A DNA stretch of 64,000 nucleotides from a bacterium (GTDB taxonomy: Bacteria > Acidobacteriota > Polarisedimenticolia > Polarisedimenticolales > Polarisedimenticolaceae). The notes under the pieces were generated by a model. That model was not told the DNA's origin, did no database searches, and saw only the letters and a program-made list of their open reading frames with translations. This document shows, one piece after another, positions 43,261 to 51,577 of the stretch. Each line of letters begins with the position of its first letter. Position 1 is the stretch's first letter. Location: positions 1 through 64,000 of the forward strand of contig JAAELQ010000232.1 in assembly GCA_024226515.1 (NCBI GenBank), written 5' to 3'. The translations under genes and the position numbers were made by a program.

Positions 43261-44238
43261 ATGCGCATCCTCTCCGGCGTGCAGCCGACGGGCAAGCTTC
43301 ACCTGGGCAACTACTTCGGCGCCGTGCGCCAGCACGTCGAGTTGCAAAAAGAAGTCGGCGCGGACTGCTTCTACTTCATCGCCGACTATCACGCGCTGAC
43401 GACGATTCAGGATGCAGCAACGTTGCGCGAGCACAGTCTCGACGTCACGCTGACCTACCTCGCCCTGGGACTCGACCCGGAACGTTCCGTGTTCTACCGC
43501 CAGAGCGACGTCCCCGAGGTGACCGAGCTGACCTGGATGCTGTCTGCCGTCAGCGGCATGGGCCTGCTCGAGCGGGCGCACTCGTACAAGGACAAGACCG
43601 CGAAGGGCATCAAGCCCTCGGTGGGGCTGTTCGTCTATCCGGTGCTGATGGCGTCGGACATCCTCATCGTCAAGTCCGACATCGTTCCCGTGGGCCAGGA
43701 TCAGCAGCAGCACGTCGAGATGGCGCAGGACATGGCGACGTCGTTCAACGCCGCGTTCGGCCGCGAGGTGCTCGTCCGACCCGAGTGCCGACTCTCGGCG
43801 ACGCCGAAGGTGCCCGGAACCGACGGGGCGAAAATGTCGAAGAGCTACAACAACATCATCGAGATCTTCGAGTCCGGCAAGGCGCTGAAGAAGAACGTGA
43901 TGGGCATCAAGACGTCCTCGGTCAACATGGGCGACCCACTGCCGACCGACGGCGACACGGTCCTCGAGCTGTACAAGCTGTTCGCGTCGGCCGACGAGCT
44001 GGCCGAGATGGAACAGGACTACCGCAAGGGCGCGATCGGCTACGGCGACGCCAAGAAACGTCTGCTGGCCAAGGTCGACGCCTACTTCGCGCCTGCGCGC
44101 GAGAGGCGCGAGAAGCTGCTCGCCGATCTGTCCTACGTCGAGGACGTGTTGCGCGACGGCGCCCGCCGTGCCGGCGAGGTGACGCGGGCCACGATCGACG
44201 AGTGCCGCGAGGTCACCGGCTTCGGCAGGATCCGCTAG
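43261..44238 (+). CDS. trpS: tryptophan--tRNA ligase
   Basis: A class Ic aminoacyl-tRNA synthetase of 325 residues, the normal bacterial length, which charges tRNA-Trp in the cytoplasm. The HIGH-type motif is 'KLHLGNYFG' (12-20) and the KMSKS loop is exact at 191-195 in 'TDGAKMSKSYNN'. The tryptophan-pocket segment 'VYPVLMASDILIVKSD' and 'VPVGQDQQQHVE' are typical. It has its own promoter 30 bp upstream and a terminator-like hairpin before it, so it is monocistronic; it converges with the S41 peptidase gene (4 bp between stops). Confidence 0.97.
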   Translation: MRILSGVQPTGKLHLGNYFGAVRQHVELQKEVGADCFYFIADYHALTTIQDAATLREHSLDVTLTYLALGLDPERSVFYRQSDVPEVTELTWMLSAVSGMGLLERAHSYKDKTAKGIKPSVGLFVYPVLMASDILIVKSDIVPVGQDQQQHVEMAQDMATSFNAAFGREVLVRPECRLSATPKVPGTDGAKMSKSYNNIIEIFESGKALKKNVMGIKTSSVNMGDPLPTDGDTVLELYKLFASADELAEMEQDYRKGAIGYGDAKKRLLAKVDAYFAPARERREKLLADLSYVEDVLRDGARRAGEVTRATIDECREVTGFGRIR

Positions 44239-44242
44239 CGCC

Positions 44243-45556
44243 CTACTTCGACGACCGGATCAGCTCCAGTGCTTTCTCGATGACGGGGTCGCCGCCGTCG
44301 AACTGCTCCTGGGTCGCTTTCACCTCGACGTCGGGAGCGATGCCCTCGCCCTCGAACTCGCGCCCCTCGGCGTCCATCGCCTTCCAGCGCGGCAGGTAGA
44401 CGCGGACGCCGTTGGCCAGGTCGTAGGCCTGCGGGTTGCCGGAGCGACCGTTGGTCGCCGACCCGACGGTCTTGCTGCCGGGGACGGTGCGCAGCATCAG
44501 GACCGAGGCCTCGGCGCTGCTCGTCGTCAGCTCGCCCTGCAGCACGACCAGCCGGCCTTCGTAGCGGCGGGGCCCCTTGCGTGGATTCAGCGTTCTTTCG
44601 TTGACCCTGGACCAGCCCTTCTTCGCATCCGGGTCGCGCAGGACGCTCTTGGCGTAGACGGCCGGCTCGGAGACGAAGCGTCCCGCGAAGTGCCGCGCGA
44701 GCTTCTCGTCACCGCCGGTGTTGGCGCGTAGATCGACGATGATCCCGGGCGCGTCGAGCATCCCGTCGATCACGTCGTCCAGGACGTCCAACTCCCGCGC
44801 GCGGTGGTTGCTCCAGGAACGGATCAGCACGTAGCCCACGCCGTCCTCGAAGCGACCGCTGGCCACGGTGCGGTTGTGCAGCTCCAGCTGCGAAACGGCG
44901 GCGCGGATTCCCGAGATCTTGAAGTTGGTCTCGACGCGGTTGCGCTTGGTGCCGTAACGGCGCCCGCCCGCCTCGAGCCAGATGTGCATGTCGTCCGCGG
45001 CCGTCAGCAGCGTGGCCGCCGTGGTGGCGAACGCCTGCGCGTCGGCAGCGTTCTCCAGCGCTTCGCGGTGCTTCTTGAACTCCGCGTCCCAGTTCTTGAC
45101 CACGCGGTCGCGATACGAGTAACGATCCTGGATCAGTCGCCGCAGGTGATCGACGACGCGGAGATTCTCTTCCTCGGCGCTCAGCGGCTTGCCGGAGGTC
45201 TTGAAGCGCAGCTCGTAACCCGCGGCGGGCGTTCCGTCGACGCTCTTGAAGCCTTCCCCGCTTCCGGTGTTGATCCCCACGAAGTACTCGGTGCCCGGCT
45301 GCAACGAGACGGCCAGCACGCACGTCCGATCGTCGGCCCACAGCACCTTGCCCGACAGCTCGGGGAAGCGGCCCGCTCCCTCCATGAAGCTGTAGTCCTC
45401 GCCCATCGGGGTGTCGAACACGACGCGGACCTCTCTCAACCCCGGGTCGACGCCCTTGGCGCCGTTCTCCGGTGTGACCTGGACCACGCGCGGGGCCTCG
45501 GCCACCGCGAGCGAGATCGAAAGCGCCAACACGATCGTCGAAACGAAGATTCTCAC
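44243..45556 (-). CDS. exported S41-family peptidase with N-terminal Ig-like domain
   Basis: A protein of 437 residues from a GTG start (45556), which overlaps the stop of the upstream gene as GTGA. A signal peptide ends 'SLAVAEAP'. Residues ~24-120 form a Big_5/SbsA-type Ig domain ('VTPENGAKGVDPGLREVRV'). Residues ~130-437 match tail-specific/C-terminal processing peptidases: 'IIVDLRANTGGDE' (272-284) is the conserved strand and glycine turn, and the nucleophile is S347 in 'LTTSSAEASV'. No PDZ domain is visible, unlike CtpA/Prc, so substrate selection must differ. Coupling to the DUF4003-like gene suggests the two act together. Confidence 0.88.
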   Translation of the reverse strand: MRIFVSTIVLALSISLAVAEAPRVVQVTPENGAKGVDPGLREVRVVFDTPMGEDYSFMEGAGRFPELSGKVLWADDRTCVLAVSLQPGTEYFVGINTGSGEGFKSVDGTPAAGYELRFKTSGKPLSAEEENLRVVDHLRRLIQDRYSYRDRVVKNWDAEFKKHREALENAADAQAFATTAATLLTAADDMHIWLEAGGRRYGTKRNRVETNFKISGIRAAVSQLELHNRTVASGRFEDGVGYVLIRSWSNHRARELDVLDDVIDGMLDAPGIIVDLRANTGGDEKLARHFAGRFVSEPAVYAKSVLRDPDAKKGWSRVNERTLNPRKGPRRYEGRLVVLQGELTTSSAEASVLMLRTVPGSKTVGSATNGRSGNPQAYDLANGVRVYLPRWKAMDAEGREFEGEGIAPDVEVKATQEQFDGGDPVIEKALELIRSSK

Positions 45557-46536
45557 CCTGCTGCTCCTGCGCTGGCCGCCGTCGTCGCGGCGGCGACCGC
45601 CGCCATCGTCGCGGCCTGCTGCGCGTCCAGAATGGCCTGCAGCGAGCGCAGCAACGAGAGGTCGCCCGCCCCGCCGGCCTCGGCCCGTGCGGCATCCTCG
45701 CCGATGGCGATGCCCGTCGCCAGCGCGAATGCGATTTCCTTGTCCGGTCGCGGCCGCGCGGCGCGCAGCCGATCGCGATAATCGAGCACCCGGCCGACCA
45801 GCGCCGCCGGTCGCGAGGAGGTCAGTGTCAGCACCGCCGTCTCGTCGTAGCGCGACGTGCGGATCTTCTCGCCGCGCTGATCGAAGACCTCGACGAGGCG
45901 GCTGAAGCGCCGCACCGCATCGTCGACGCCGCGCGGATCGACGGAGAGCAGTTGCGAGACGAGCTGCAGCGGGTTGCCGCGCCGGAAGCCTACCTCGCGC
46001 AGGCGCTGATACGCACGCTCGACGTTCAGCGCGATCGACTCGACCGACTCGTCCCGCACGGCGTGGATCGCCGCCGCCGGCAGGTCGTCCGCTCCCGTGA
46101 GCCACCGATGGTCGCGCCGCCAGCGCTCGTAGATCTCTTCCATTCGTCTGAACGTGGGAGCGGTCGTCGCCGCAGCATCGTCCTGTAGTGTCAGCAGCAG
46201 GGCCGCGAACATCGCGTGGGTCCGATTGCGCGGGAGCTTGTAACGGCGTAACGCCTCCCGCGTCTTCGTGACGCGCGCGTGCACGCGACCCGGGTCGAGC
46301 TCGCGGCGCAGGATCATCGCGGCGACGACGTAGCGCACCTCGGAGTTCAACGGGCCGAACCACCCGGCGCGGCGCCGCAGCTCCGCAGCCACGCCCTCCA
46401 GCTCGTCGAACGGCTGCTCGAGGCGCAACGTCGCCAGCGTCAACGCCGCGAAGCGCATCACGAGCATGTTGGTGCTCCAGCGCTTGCGCCGCCGCAGCGT
46501 CTCGAACGTCTCCAGATAGGTCGTAACCGGATCCAA
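45553..46536 (-). CDS. DUF4003-like protein of unknown function
   Basis: A protein of 327 residues, helical throughout. The start is TTG at 46536 with GGGGGAGG three bases upstream; the next in-frame ATG is 23 codons in and would remove a conserved-looking N terminus ('MDPVTTYLETFETLRRRKRW'). The pattern of N-terminal helix, 'FAALTLATLRL' and 'RYVVAAMILRRELDPGRV' recalls DUF4003 proteins, but the assignment is from memory of the pattern and tentative. The C terminus is an alanine-rich tail ('ATMAAVAAATTAASAGAAG'). No signal peptide. It overlaps the exported S41 peptidase start (GTGA), so they are co-translated. Confidence 0.7.
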   Translation of the reverse strand: MDPVTTYLETFETLRRRKRWSTNMLVMRFAALTLATLRLEQPFDELEGVAAELRRRAGWFGPLNSEVRYVVAAMILRRELDPGRVHARVTKTREALRRYKLPRNRTHAMFAALLLTLQDDAAATTAPTFRRMEEIYERWRRDHRWLTGADDLPAAAIHAVRDESVESIALNVERAYQRLREVGFRRGNPLQLVSQLLSVDPRGVDDAVRRFSRLVEVFDQRGEKIRTSRYDETAVLTLTSSRPAALVGRVLDYRDRLRAARPRPDKEIAFALATGIAIGEDAARAEAGGAGDLSLLRSLQAILDAQQAATMAAVAAATTAASAGAAG

Positions 46537-46579
46537 TGTCCTCCCCCGTGCTCGGCTCTCTACAGTACGACCAAAAGCG

Positions 46580-47161
46580 CTACAGACCCAGGAACCGTTC
46601 GACCCGACCGATCCACTCGGCGACGTGCGGCCGCGCCGCGAGGTCGAAGCCGCCCTCGTCGGCCCAGCGCGTGTAGGCCACCAGCGACAGGTCGGCGACC
46701 GTCGGTGAGTCGCCCGCGAACCACGGCGCCTCCGCGAGACGCCCGTCCATCACGTCGAGAGCGGTATTGCCCCGCTCGACCTTCTGCGGGTCCAGCTCGG
46801 CGTCCGTCATCCCTTTGAACACCTTCAGAAAGCGACAGACGGCGATGTACGGTTCATGGCTGTACTGCTCCCAGAACAGCCACTGGTGCACCTGCGCCAG
46901 CCGCCAGGGGTCGTCGGGGACCAGATCGGAGTCGCGAGCCAGGTGGAGCAGGATCGCGTTGGACTGGCTCAGCACCCGGCCGTCGTCGAACTGCACGATC
47001 GGGATCTGACCCACCGGGTTGAGCTTCAGGTACCAGTCCTGGCGCGTCTCGAGCTCGGCGCTGTTGACCTCGACCCACTCGTAGTCCAGCCCGAGACGGT
47101 CGGCGACGAAGCGCACCTTGAGACAGTTGCCCGACCGATCCCACCCGTAGATCTTCATCAT
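46580..47161 (-). CDS. glutathione S-transferase family protein
   Basis: A protein of 193 residues. A thioredoxin-fold N-terminal domain (1-78) contains 'GWDRSGNCLKV' at the usual catalytic Ser/Cys position, the cis-proline motif 'GQIPIVQFDDGRVL' and the gamma-glutamyl-binding 'QSNAILLHLA'. An all-helical C-terminal domain (~85-193) has the N-capping motif 'SPTVADLSLVAY'. It probably conjugates glutathione or a related thiol to electrophiles, or acts in stress protection; the substrate cannot be inferred. The first of two adjacent ATG codons follows GGGGGAGG. Confidence 0.9.
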   Translation of the reverse strand: MMKIYGWDRSGNCLKVRFVADRLGLDYEWVEVNSAELETRQDWYLKLNPVGQIPIVQFDDGRVLSQSNAILLHLARDSDLVPDDPWRLAQVHQWLFWEQYSHEPYIAVCRFLKVFKGMTDAELDPQKVERGNTALDVMDGRLAEAPWFAGDSPTVADLSLVAYTRWADEGGFDLAARPHVAEWIGRVERFLGL

Positions 47162-47220
47162 CGGTGCCTCCCCCGGCGCCGACGGGCGCCGCTGGAGACT
47201 CTATCGCACGCAGGAGACGA

Positions 47221-48057
47221 CTACACGTCGATCCGTGGACCGGACTCCGACTCTCGCGGTACGGGAAACGGCAGGACCTCGCCGTCGCCCAGCGGGTCGC
47301 CCGCTCCGTCGACCTCCCGCTCGAGTTGCTGCAGCGTCGCGTCGAGGTCGCGTCGGTCGCGGTCGCGGCTCGCGCGGTGTAGCCGGTACGAGCCCGCGAT
47401 CGTGGTCACGGCAGCCAGGCCGATCAGCAGGCCGAACGCCCCGACCGTGGCGACGAAGAACACCAGGCCGAACGCGACCAGCGCGCTGGTCAGCGTCGAC
47501 GTGGCCGTCCACAGTCCGCTGCGGCGCCAGGTGTCGAAGAAGCCGCGGCCGCTGCTGACGCGGATCGCGGTCGCGACCAGCAGCGTGTTGACGAGGAAAA
47601 ACGACCCGGCGGCGGCCAGCAGCGCGAGCACGCCGGTTGAGGCGCCCGGTCCGGGCAGCACGTCGGCCAGGCCGACCCAGGTCCACGCGGCGGCCGAGGC
47701 GGCAAGCACCGTCGTTCCCAGGTTGAACGCCGTACGAATCGAGAGCGGTCTGCGGTCGGGACCGACGAGGGCTCCCACGGTCGACAGGGCCGCGACCAGC
47801 GGTGCCGCGAGCGGCCCGACGGCGATCAGCGAGCTGAAGACGAACGCGTCGCCGGGCGTGGCCTGGATGTTCAACCGTGGGATGCGTACCGACATCGACC
47901 CGGCGATCGCCGCAAGGAGGCTCGACACGAGAAGCATGTCGGCGGATGCCGCCAGTCCGGTTCGAGGCAGCGCGGCGGCAGACAGGACACCCACGGCGCA
48001 CACGGTGAGCGTGAGCACTCGTAGCGTCGTTGAGCTTGTCCCGTTAGTCGCCATCAT
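47221..48057 (-). CDS. integral membrane protein with MASE-like helical region
   Basis: A protein of 278 residues with about eight predicted transmembrane helices and a ~55-residue charged cytoplasmic tail. The part 'LNIQATPGDAFVFSSLIAVG' followed by 'RTAFNLGTTVLAASAAAW' resembles the membrane sensor region that precedes HD-GYP or GGDEF domains in signalling proteins, but no output domain is attached. The tail ('RRDLDATLQQLEREVDGAG') may form a short coiled coil. The start is one of two adjacent ATGs at 48057/48054 with a weak ribosome site; the frame stays open upstream. The GT39-like gene ends 154 bp upstream on the same strand. Confidence 0.7.
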   Translation of the reverse strand: MMATNGTSSTTLRVLTLTVCAVGVLSAAALPRTGLAASADMLLVSSLLAAIAGSMSVRIPRLNIQATPGDAFVFSSLIAVGPLAAPLVAALSTVGALVGPDRRPLSIRTAFNLGTTVLAASAAAWTWVGLADVLPGPGASTGVLALLAAAGSFFLVNTLLVATAIRVSSGRGFFDTWRRSGLWTATSTLTSALVAFGLVFFVATVGAFGLLIGLAAVTTIAGSYRLHRASRDRDRRDLDATLQQLEREVDGAGDPLGDGEVLPFPVPRESESGPRIDV

Positions 48058-48211
48058 CACCGTCTTGCGCCCCGGACGCGGGCCGACCACCCGCGGTTCG
48101 AGGACCGCGCCGTTGTTCTTTTCAACTCCTGTGCCAGGTCGGAGCAGCGCGATCCGCAGGACTTTTACGGATTCCGCACGGAGAGTGTTCGGACGCGTGA
48201 CGGTTTCTGCG

Positions 48212-50341
48212 TCAGGGTGTCGTGGATGCCGACACGACCTGTTCGAGCAGAAAGCGTGCGCGGTGATGCCGCGCGTCGCGACGCAGCGCCTCCTCGAGCG
48301 CCGCGCGCGCGCCGTCGAAATCGCCGCTCTCGTAGAAGTACTCGCCGAGGAAGAACGCCGCATCGGACGACGGCGGCCACGCGCGAAACCCGCGCAGCAG
48401 CTTCGTGACGCCATCCGGCTCGTTGCCCTCCGCGAGCAGCGTGCGTCCCGCCAGCGCCAGCAACTGCGGGTGCTCGGGTGCGCGCAGCAGCGCCTCGTCG
48501 GCGAACTCGCGCGCGGCGTCGACCGAACCGCCCTCGAGGGCGGCGAAGATCTCCAGGAAGTCGTTGGCGCCCAGCAACGCCACCTCGCGCCGCAGCCGCG
48601 AGTCCTCGAAGACGACGTCGTGACGTGACAGCTCGACGAGGCCGGCACGGATCGACTCCGCGATCGACGTCAGCGCCGGAGCGGAGTAGCGCGAAATCTC
48701 GTCGGCCAGCGCCGTCGAGTAGACCTGCGACGCGATGCGCAGCGCGCAACCGACCGCCTCGCGGTCGAAGCGCTCCAGCGCCACTTGTTTGCACAGCGAG
48801 AACTCGGCGCGCGCCAGCAGCAGGTCCGGCCCGAGCCGTTGCCGGCCGCGGTCGAGCAGCGACAGGGCCTGCTCGTATGCCTCCGCGTCGCGGCCGCCGC
48901 GATCGAACAGCGCCAGGGCGTGGTTGGAGTAGTCCAGGCGCGGATGGCAGGCCACCGCGAGCGGCGCGAACGGCACGCTGACCAGCAGACCCGAGACCAG
49001 CAGGCCGGCGAGCGGGGCTCGGGGAAGCTCCCCGCGGCGCAGGCGGCTCGCGATCGCGATCAGCCCCGCCGTGCCGGCGCACAGCGCCAGCCCCAGCGGG
49101 TGACGGTACTCTCCGGAGACGAAGAACGCGACGCACGTGATCAGCGCCGACCCACCGACTGCCGCGGCCGTCGGCACGATGCGACGCTCCCCCGCGCCGT
49201 ACAGCGCCACGCCGCCGGCGACGCCCAGAACGGCCAGCAGACCGAACCCGAGCGGGTTGAAGCGCAGGACCGGCGAGACGTGCTTCGCGAACTCGAGCCC
49301 GACGTTGGTCTTGGCCTCGTAACGGTTCCAGAACAGAAACAGCTTGCGCGCCTCGATCGCGACCCAGCGGCGGGGCGCGTCGCGAATCTCGCGCAGCCCC
49401 TCGCGCAGCCAGAAGCCCCCGGCGCGCGTCACGTCGAGCGACGCGTCGCCGCTGCGCCGCCGAGCCTCGTCCACGTAGCCGTCGCGCTCACCGACGACGT
49501 CGAGCCGCTCGAGGAACGGCGCCTGGTAGTAGATGCCCTCCGCGTCGCGGTTGTTGCCGGCCCAGAAGTTCATCCCGCCGTTGGCCGACAGCGGTACGAA
49601 GCGCCCGGCCTCGACCGAGGACAGGGCGACGAACGGCAGCACCGGCAGCGCTGCCCCGGCCAGCAGCGCGAGCGCGCGCACGCGGCGGCCGCGCCCCTCC
49701 GTCGCGGCGGGGAGGAGGACGAGGACCAGCCCGAGGAGCGCGACGAGGATCGCGGTGTTCGAGCGCACCAGCGTGGCGAGACCCAGCAACACTCCGGCGG
49801 CGACGTGGGCCGGAACGCGCCCCGAGCGGAATCCGAGCGCCAGGGCGAGCCACGCCGCGGCGAGCAACGAGTTGACGAGCGAGGGCGTCAGCAACAGTCC
49901 GTCGTAGAAGATCGCGCCGTTGTACAGCGCGTACGCCAGCCCGGCGACGATCGCCGGGCCGTCGCGCGAGAGGGTCACACGCACCGCCAGCGCGAGGCAC
50001 ACGGCGGCCAAGCTGCCCAGCAGCGCCTGGACCCACAGCACCGCGACGGGTCGCGGACCGGCCAGCCGGTAGATCGCCGCGACGAAGTACGGGTAGCCGA
50101 CGTGGGTGAACTCCACCTCCCCGGCGCGCGTCTCGCCCGGAGCGATCAGCTGCAGCGCGCGCTCGTGGTAGAAACGCGAGTCCTGCACCAGAATCGGGCC
50201 CGAGAGCCCGTCGGCCAGCGCGGCGACGTGCAGCGCGCGCAGGCCGAATCCGACGGCGAACACCAGCAACAGCCCGACGACCCAGGGTCGCGTGGCGAGC
50301 AGGGCCGAGGATGCGCCGGGTTGATGCGGTGTGCTTCGCAT
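48212..50341 (-). CDS. GT39-like membrane glycosyltransferase with C-terminal TPR region
   Basis: A protein of 709 residues from the ATG at 50341. The N-terminal ~440 residues have roughly ten membrane helices and a luminal loop after TM1 with 'ILVQDSRFYHERALQL'; the acidic D/E pair near the first helix is typical of PMT/ArnT/GT39 glycosyltransferases using polyprenyl-phosphate sugars. The C-terminal ~250 residues are TPR-like ('PSSDAAFFLGEYFYESGDFD', 'GARAALEEALRRDARH'), perhaps for binding the acceptor protein. An ATG six codons upstream (50359) lies inside a TATAAT, so it is unlikely to be the start. Sugar and acceptor are unknown. Confidence 0.8.
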   Translation of the reverse strand: MRSTPHQPGASSALLATRPWVVGLLLVFAVGFGLRALHVAALADGLSGPILVQDSRFYHERALQLIAPGETRAGEVEFTHVGYPYFVAAIYRLAGPRPVAVLWVQALLGSLAAVCLALAVRVTLSRDGPAIVAGLAYALYNGAIFYDGLLLTPSLVNSLLAAAWLALALGFRSGRVPAHVAAGVLLGLATLVRSNTAILVALLGLVLVLLPAATEGRGRRVRALALLAGAALPVLPFVALSSVEAGRFVPLSANGGMNFWAGNNRDAEGIYYQAPFLERLDVVGERDGYVDEARRRSGDASLDVTRAGGFWLREGLREIRDAPRRWVAIEARKLFLFWNRYEAKTNVGLEFAKHVSPVLRFNPLGFGLLAVLGVAGGVALYGAGERRIVPTAAAVGGSALITCVAFFVSGEYRHPLGLALCAGTAGLIAIASRLRRGELPRAPLAGLLVSGLLVSVPFAPLAVACHPRLDYSNHALALFDRGGRDAEAYEQALSLLDRGRQRLGPDLLLARAEFSLCKQVALERFDREAVGCALRIASQVYSTALADEISRYSAPALTSIAESIRAGLVELSRHDVVFEDSRLRREVALLGANDFLEIFAALEGGSVDAAREFADEALLRAPEHPQLLALAGRTLLAEGNEPDGVTKLLRGFRAWPPSSDAAFFLGEYFYESGDFDGARAALEEALRRDARHHRARFLLEQVVSASTTP

Positions 50342-50357
50342 GGCATCGAGTCGAGGC

Positions 50358-50363
50358 ATTATA
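50358..50363 (-). promoter_or_regulatory. -10 box TATAAT overlapping the upstream ATG of the GT39-like gene
   Basis: A consensus TATAAT on the minus strand whose last bases form the ATG at 50359. Transcription from it would start near 50350, leaving about 10 nt before the ATG at 50341. It also falls in the 27-bp gap between this gene and the divergent DMT transporter. Confidence 0.5.
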
Positions 50364-50368
50364 GAAAG

Positions 50369-51454
50369 GTGACGCACGCACCCCACGGCCGATCTCTCGC
50401 CGGAGTCCTGCTCTCGGTCGCCGCCGCGGCCACGTTCGGCGTATTCGCGCCGGCCGCCAAGGGCGCGCTGGCGCACGTCACGGCCGTCCGAGCCGCGGGG
50501 CTGGCCTATCTCGCCGCGGCCGCCGTCGCACTCGTCGCCTGGCTGGTGCGGCGCCTGGCCCGGGCGCGCTCCGCGGGCCGCGCCGTGCGCGTTGCGGACC
50601 TCGGACGCCTGATCGGTATGACGCTGTGCGGCGGTGCGCTCGGCCCCGCCCTGTTCTTCGCCGGCGTCCGGCTGGTCGAGGCGCACGACGCGGCCCTGGT
50701 GCAACACCTCGAGTTCGTGCTGACGGTGTTCGCCGCGATGATCGTCCTCGGCGAGCGACCGGGGCGGCGCGGCTACGCCGGGCTGCTCCTCGTCGGCGCC
50801 GGGCTCGTCTTGCTGTCGCTCGGACAGCTCGGCGCCGCGGACGGGGCCGCGCCGAGCTCGTGGACCGGTGTGGGGCTACTGGCCCTGGCCTGTCTGGCGT
50901 GGGCGGTGGACAACACGCTCGCGCGCGGGGTCAGCGACATCGATCCGTTCGTCGTGGTCTCGCTGAAGGGGCTCGGCGCGGGGCTGTTGCTGGTTCTGTT
51001 GACGCCCGGCGAACCGTGGCCCCGCGACGCGTCCGGCTGGGGGCTCGTGTTCCTCGCGGGCGGGGTCGGTGTGGGGCTGTCGCTGGTCCTGGAGCTGCTC
51101 GCGTTGCGCCGCATCGGCGCCGCGCTCAACGCGGGGTTGTTCGCCTGCGGACCCGCGTTCGGCTTCGCATTCAGCCTGCTGTTCCTCGGCGAACGAGCCT
51201 CGCCCATCGGCTTCGCCGCGCTGTTCTTCTGTCTCATGGGGGCGGTGGCGCTGTCGGTGGATCGCCACGCGCACCATCACGTCCACGATGCGCTGCGTCA
51301 CCGTCACCGCCACGATCATCTGGACGGACACCACACGCACGACCACGGCCCGGACTTCGACCCGGCGACGGTCCACGAGCACGAGCACGACCACGAGCCG
51401 GTCGCGCACGCCCACGAGCACGTGCACGATCGGCACCACCGGCACCGGCACTGA
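50369..51454 (+). CDS. DMT/EamA-family transporter with histidine-rich C-terminal tail
   Basis: A protein of 361 residues from a GTG start at 50369. Ten transmembrane helices are arranged as two EamA halves ('VLLSVAAAATFGVFAPAAKG' opens the first, 'GVGLLALACLAWAVDNTLA' the second). The last ~65 residues form a cytosolic histidine-rich tail with repeated H-x-H units ('HAHHHVHDALRHRHRHDH', 'HEHEHDHEPVAHAHEH', 'HDRHHRHRH'). EamA transporters with such tails are a known subgroup. Binding of Zn, Ni or Co by the tail is plausible, but whether the cargo is a metal or a small metabolite is unknown. It is divergent from the GT39-like gene. Confidence 0.88.
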   Translation: MTHAPHGRSLAGVLLSVAAAATFGVFAPAAKGALAHVTAVRAAGLAYLAAAAVALVAWLVRRLARARSAGRAVRVADLGRLIGMTLCGGALGPALFFAGVRLVEAHDAALVQHLEFVLTVFAAMIVLGERPGRRGYAGLLLVGAGLVLLSLGQLGAADGAAPSSWTGVGLLALACLAWAVDNTLARGVSDIDPFVVVSLKGLGAGLLLVLLTPGEPWPRDASGWGLVFLAGGVGVGLSLVLELLALRRIGAALNAGLFACGPAFGFAFSLLFLGERASPIGFAALFFCLMGAVALSVDRHAHHHVHDALRHRHRHDHLDGHHTHDHGPDFDPATVHEHEHDHEPVAHAHEHVHDRHHRHRH

Positions 51455-51496
51455 ATAGGCGCCGACTGCGGGGAATTCCCCGCGAATCGAAGAAGA

Positions 51497-51546
51497 GGGG
51501 TCAGACTGTGCATTGTGCGTTTTGCAATAATGCACAGTCTGACCCC
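51497..51546 (+). repeat. REP palindrome, orphan copy 3
   Basis: A perfect 17-bp inverted repeat with left arm 51497-51513 and right arm 51530-51546, a 16-nt loop, arms identical to copies 1 and 2, and the same loop start (TGTGC) as copy 1. It lies in the 123 bp between the DMT transporter and VWFA genes, ~34 kb from the RAYT, and could act as a transcript 3'-end hairpin. Confidence 0.95.
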
Positions 51547-51577
51547 TTTTGAAGGATCTCTTTGAGTGGGAGAGCCG

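Noticed and set aside
51254..51454. Repetitive CAC/CAT-rich DNA as a regulatory repeat
   Set aside because: It is the coding sequence of the histidine-rich tail of the DMT transporter and stays in frame to the stop codon.
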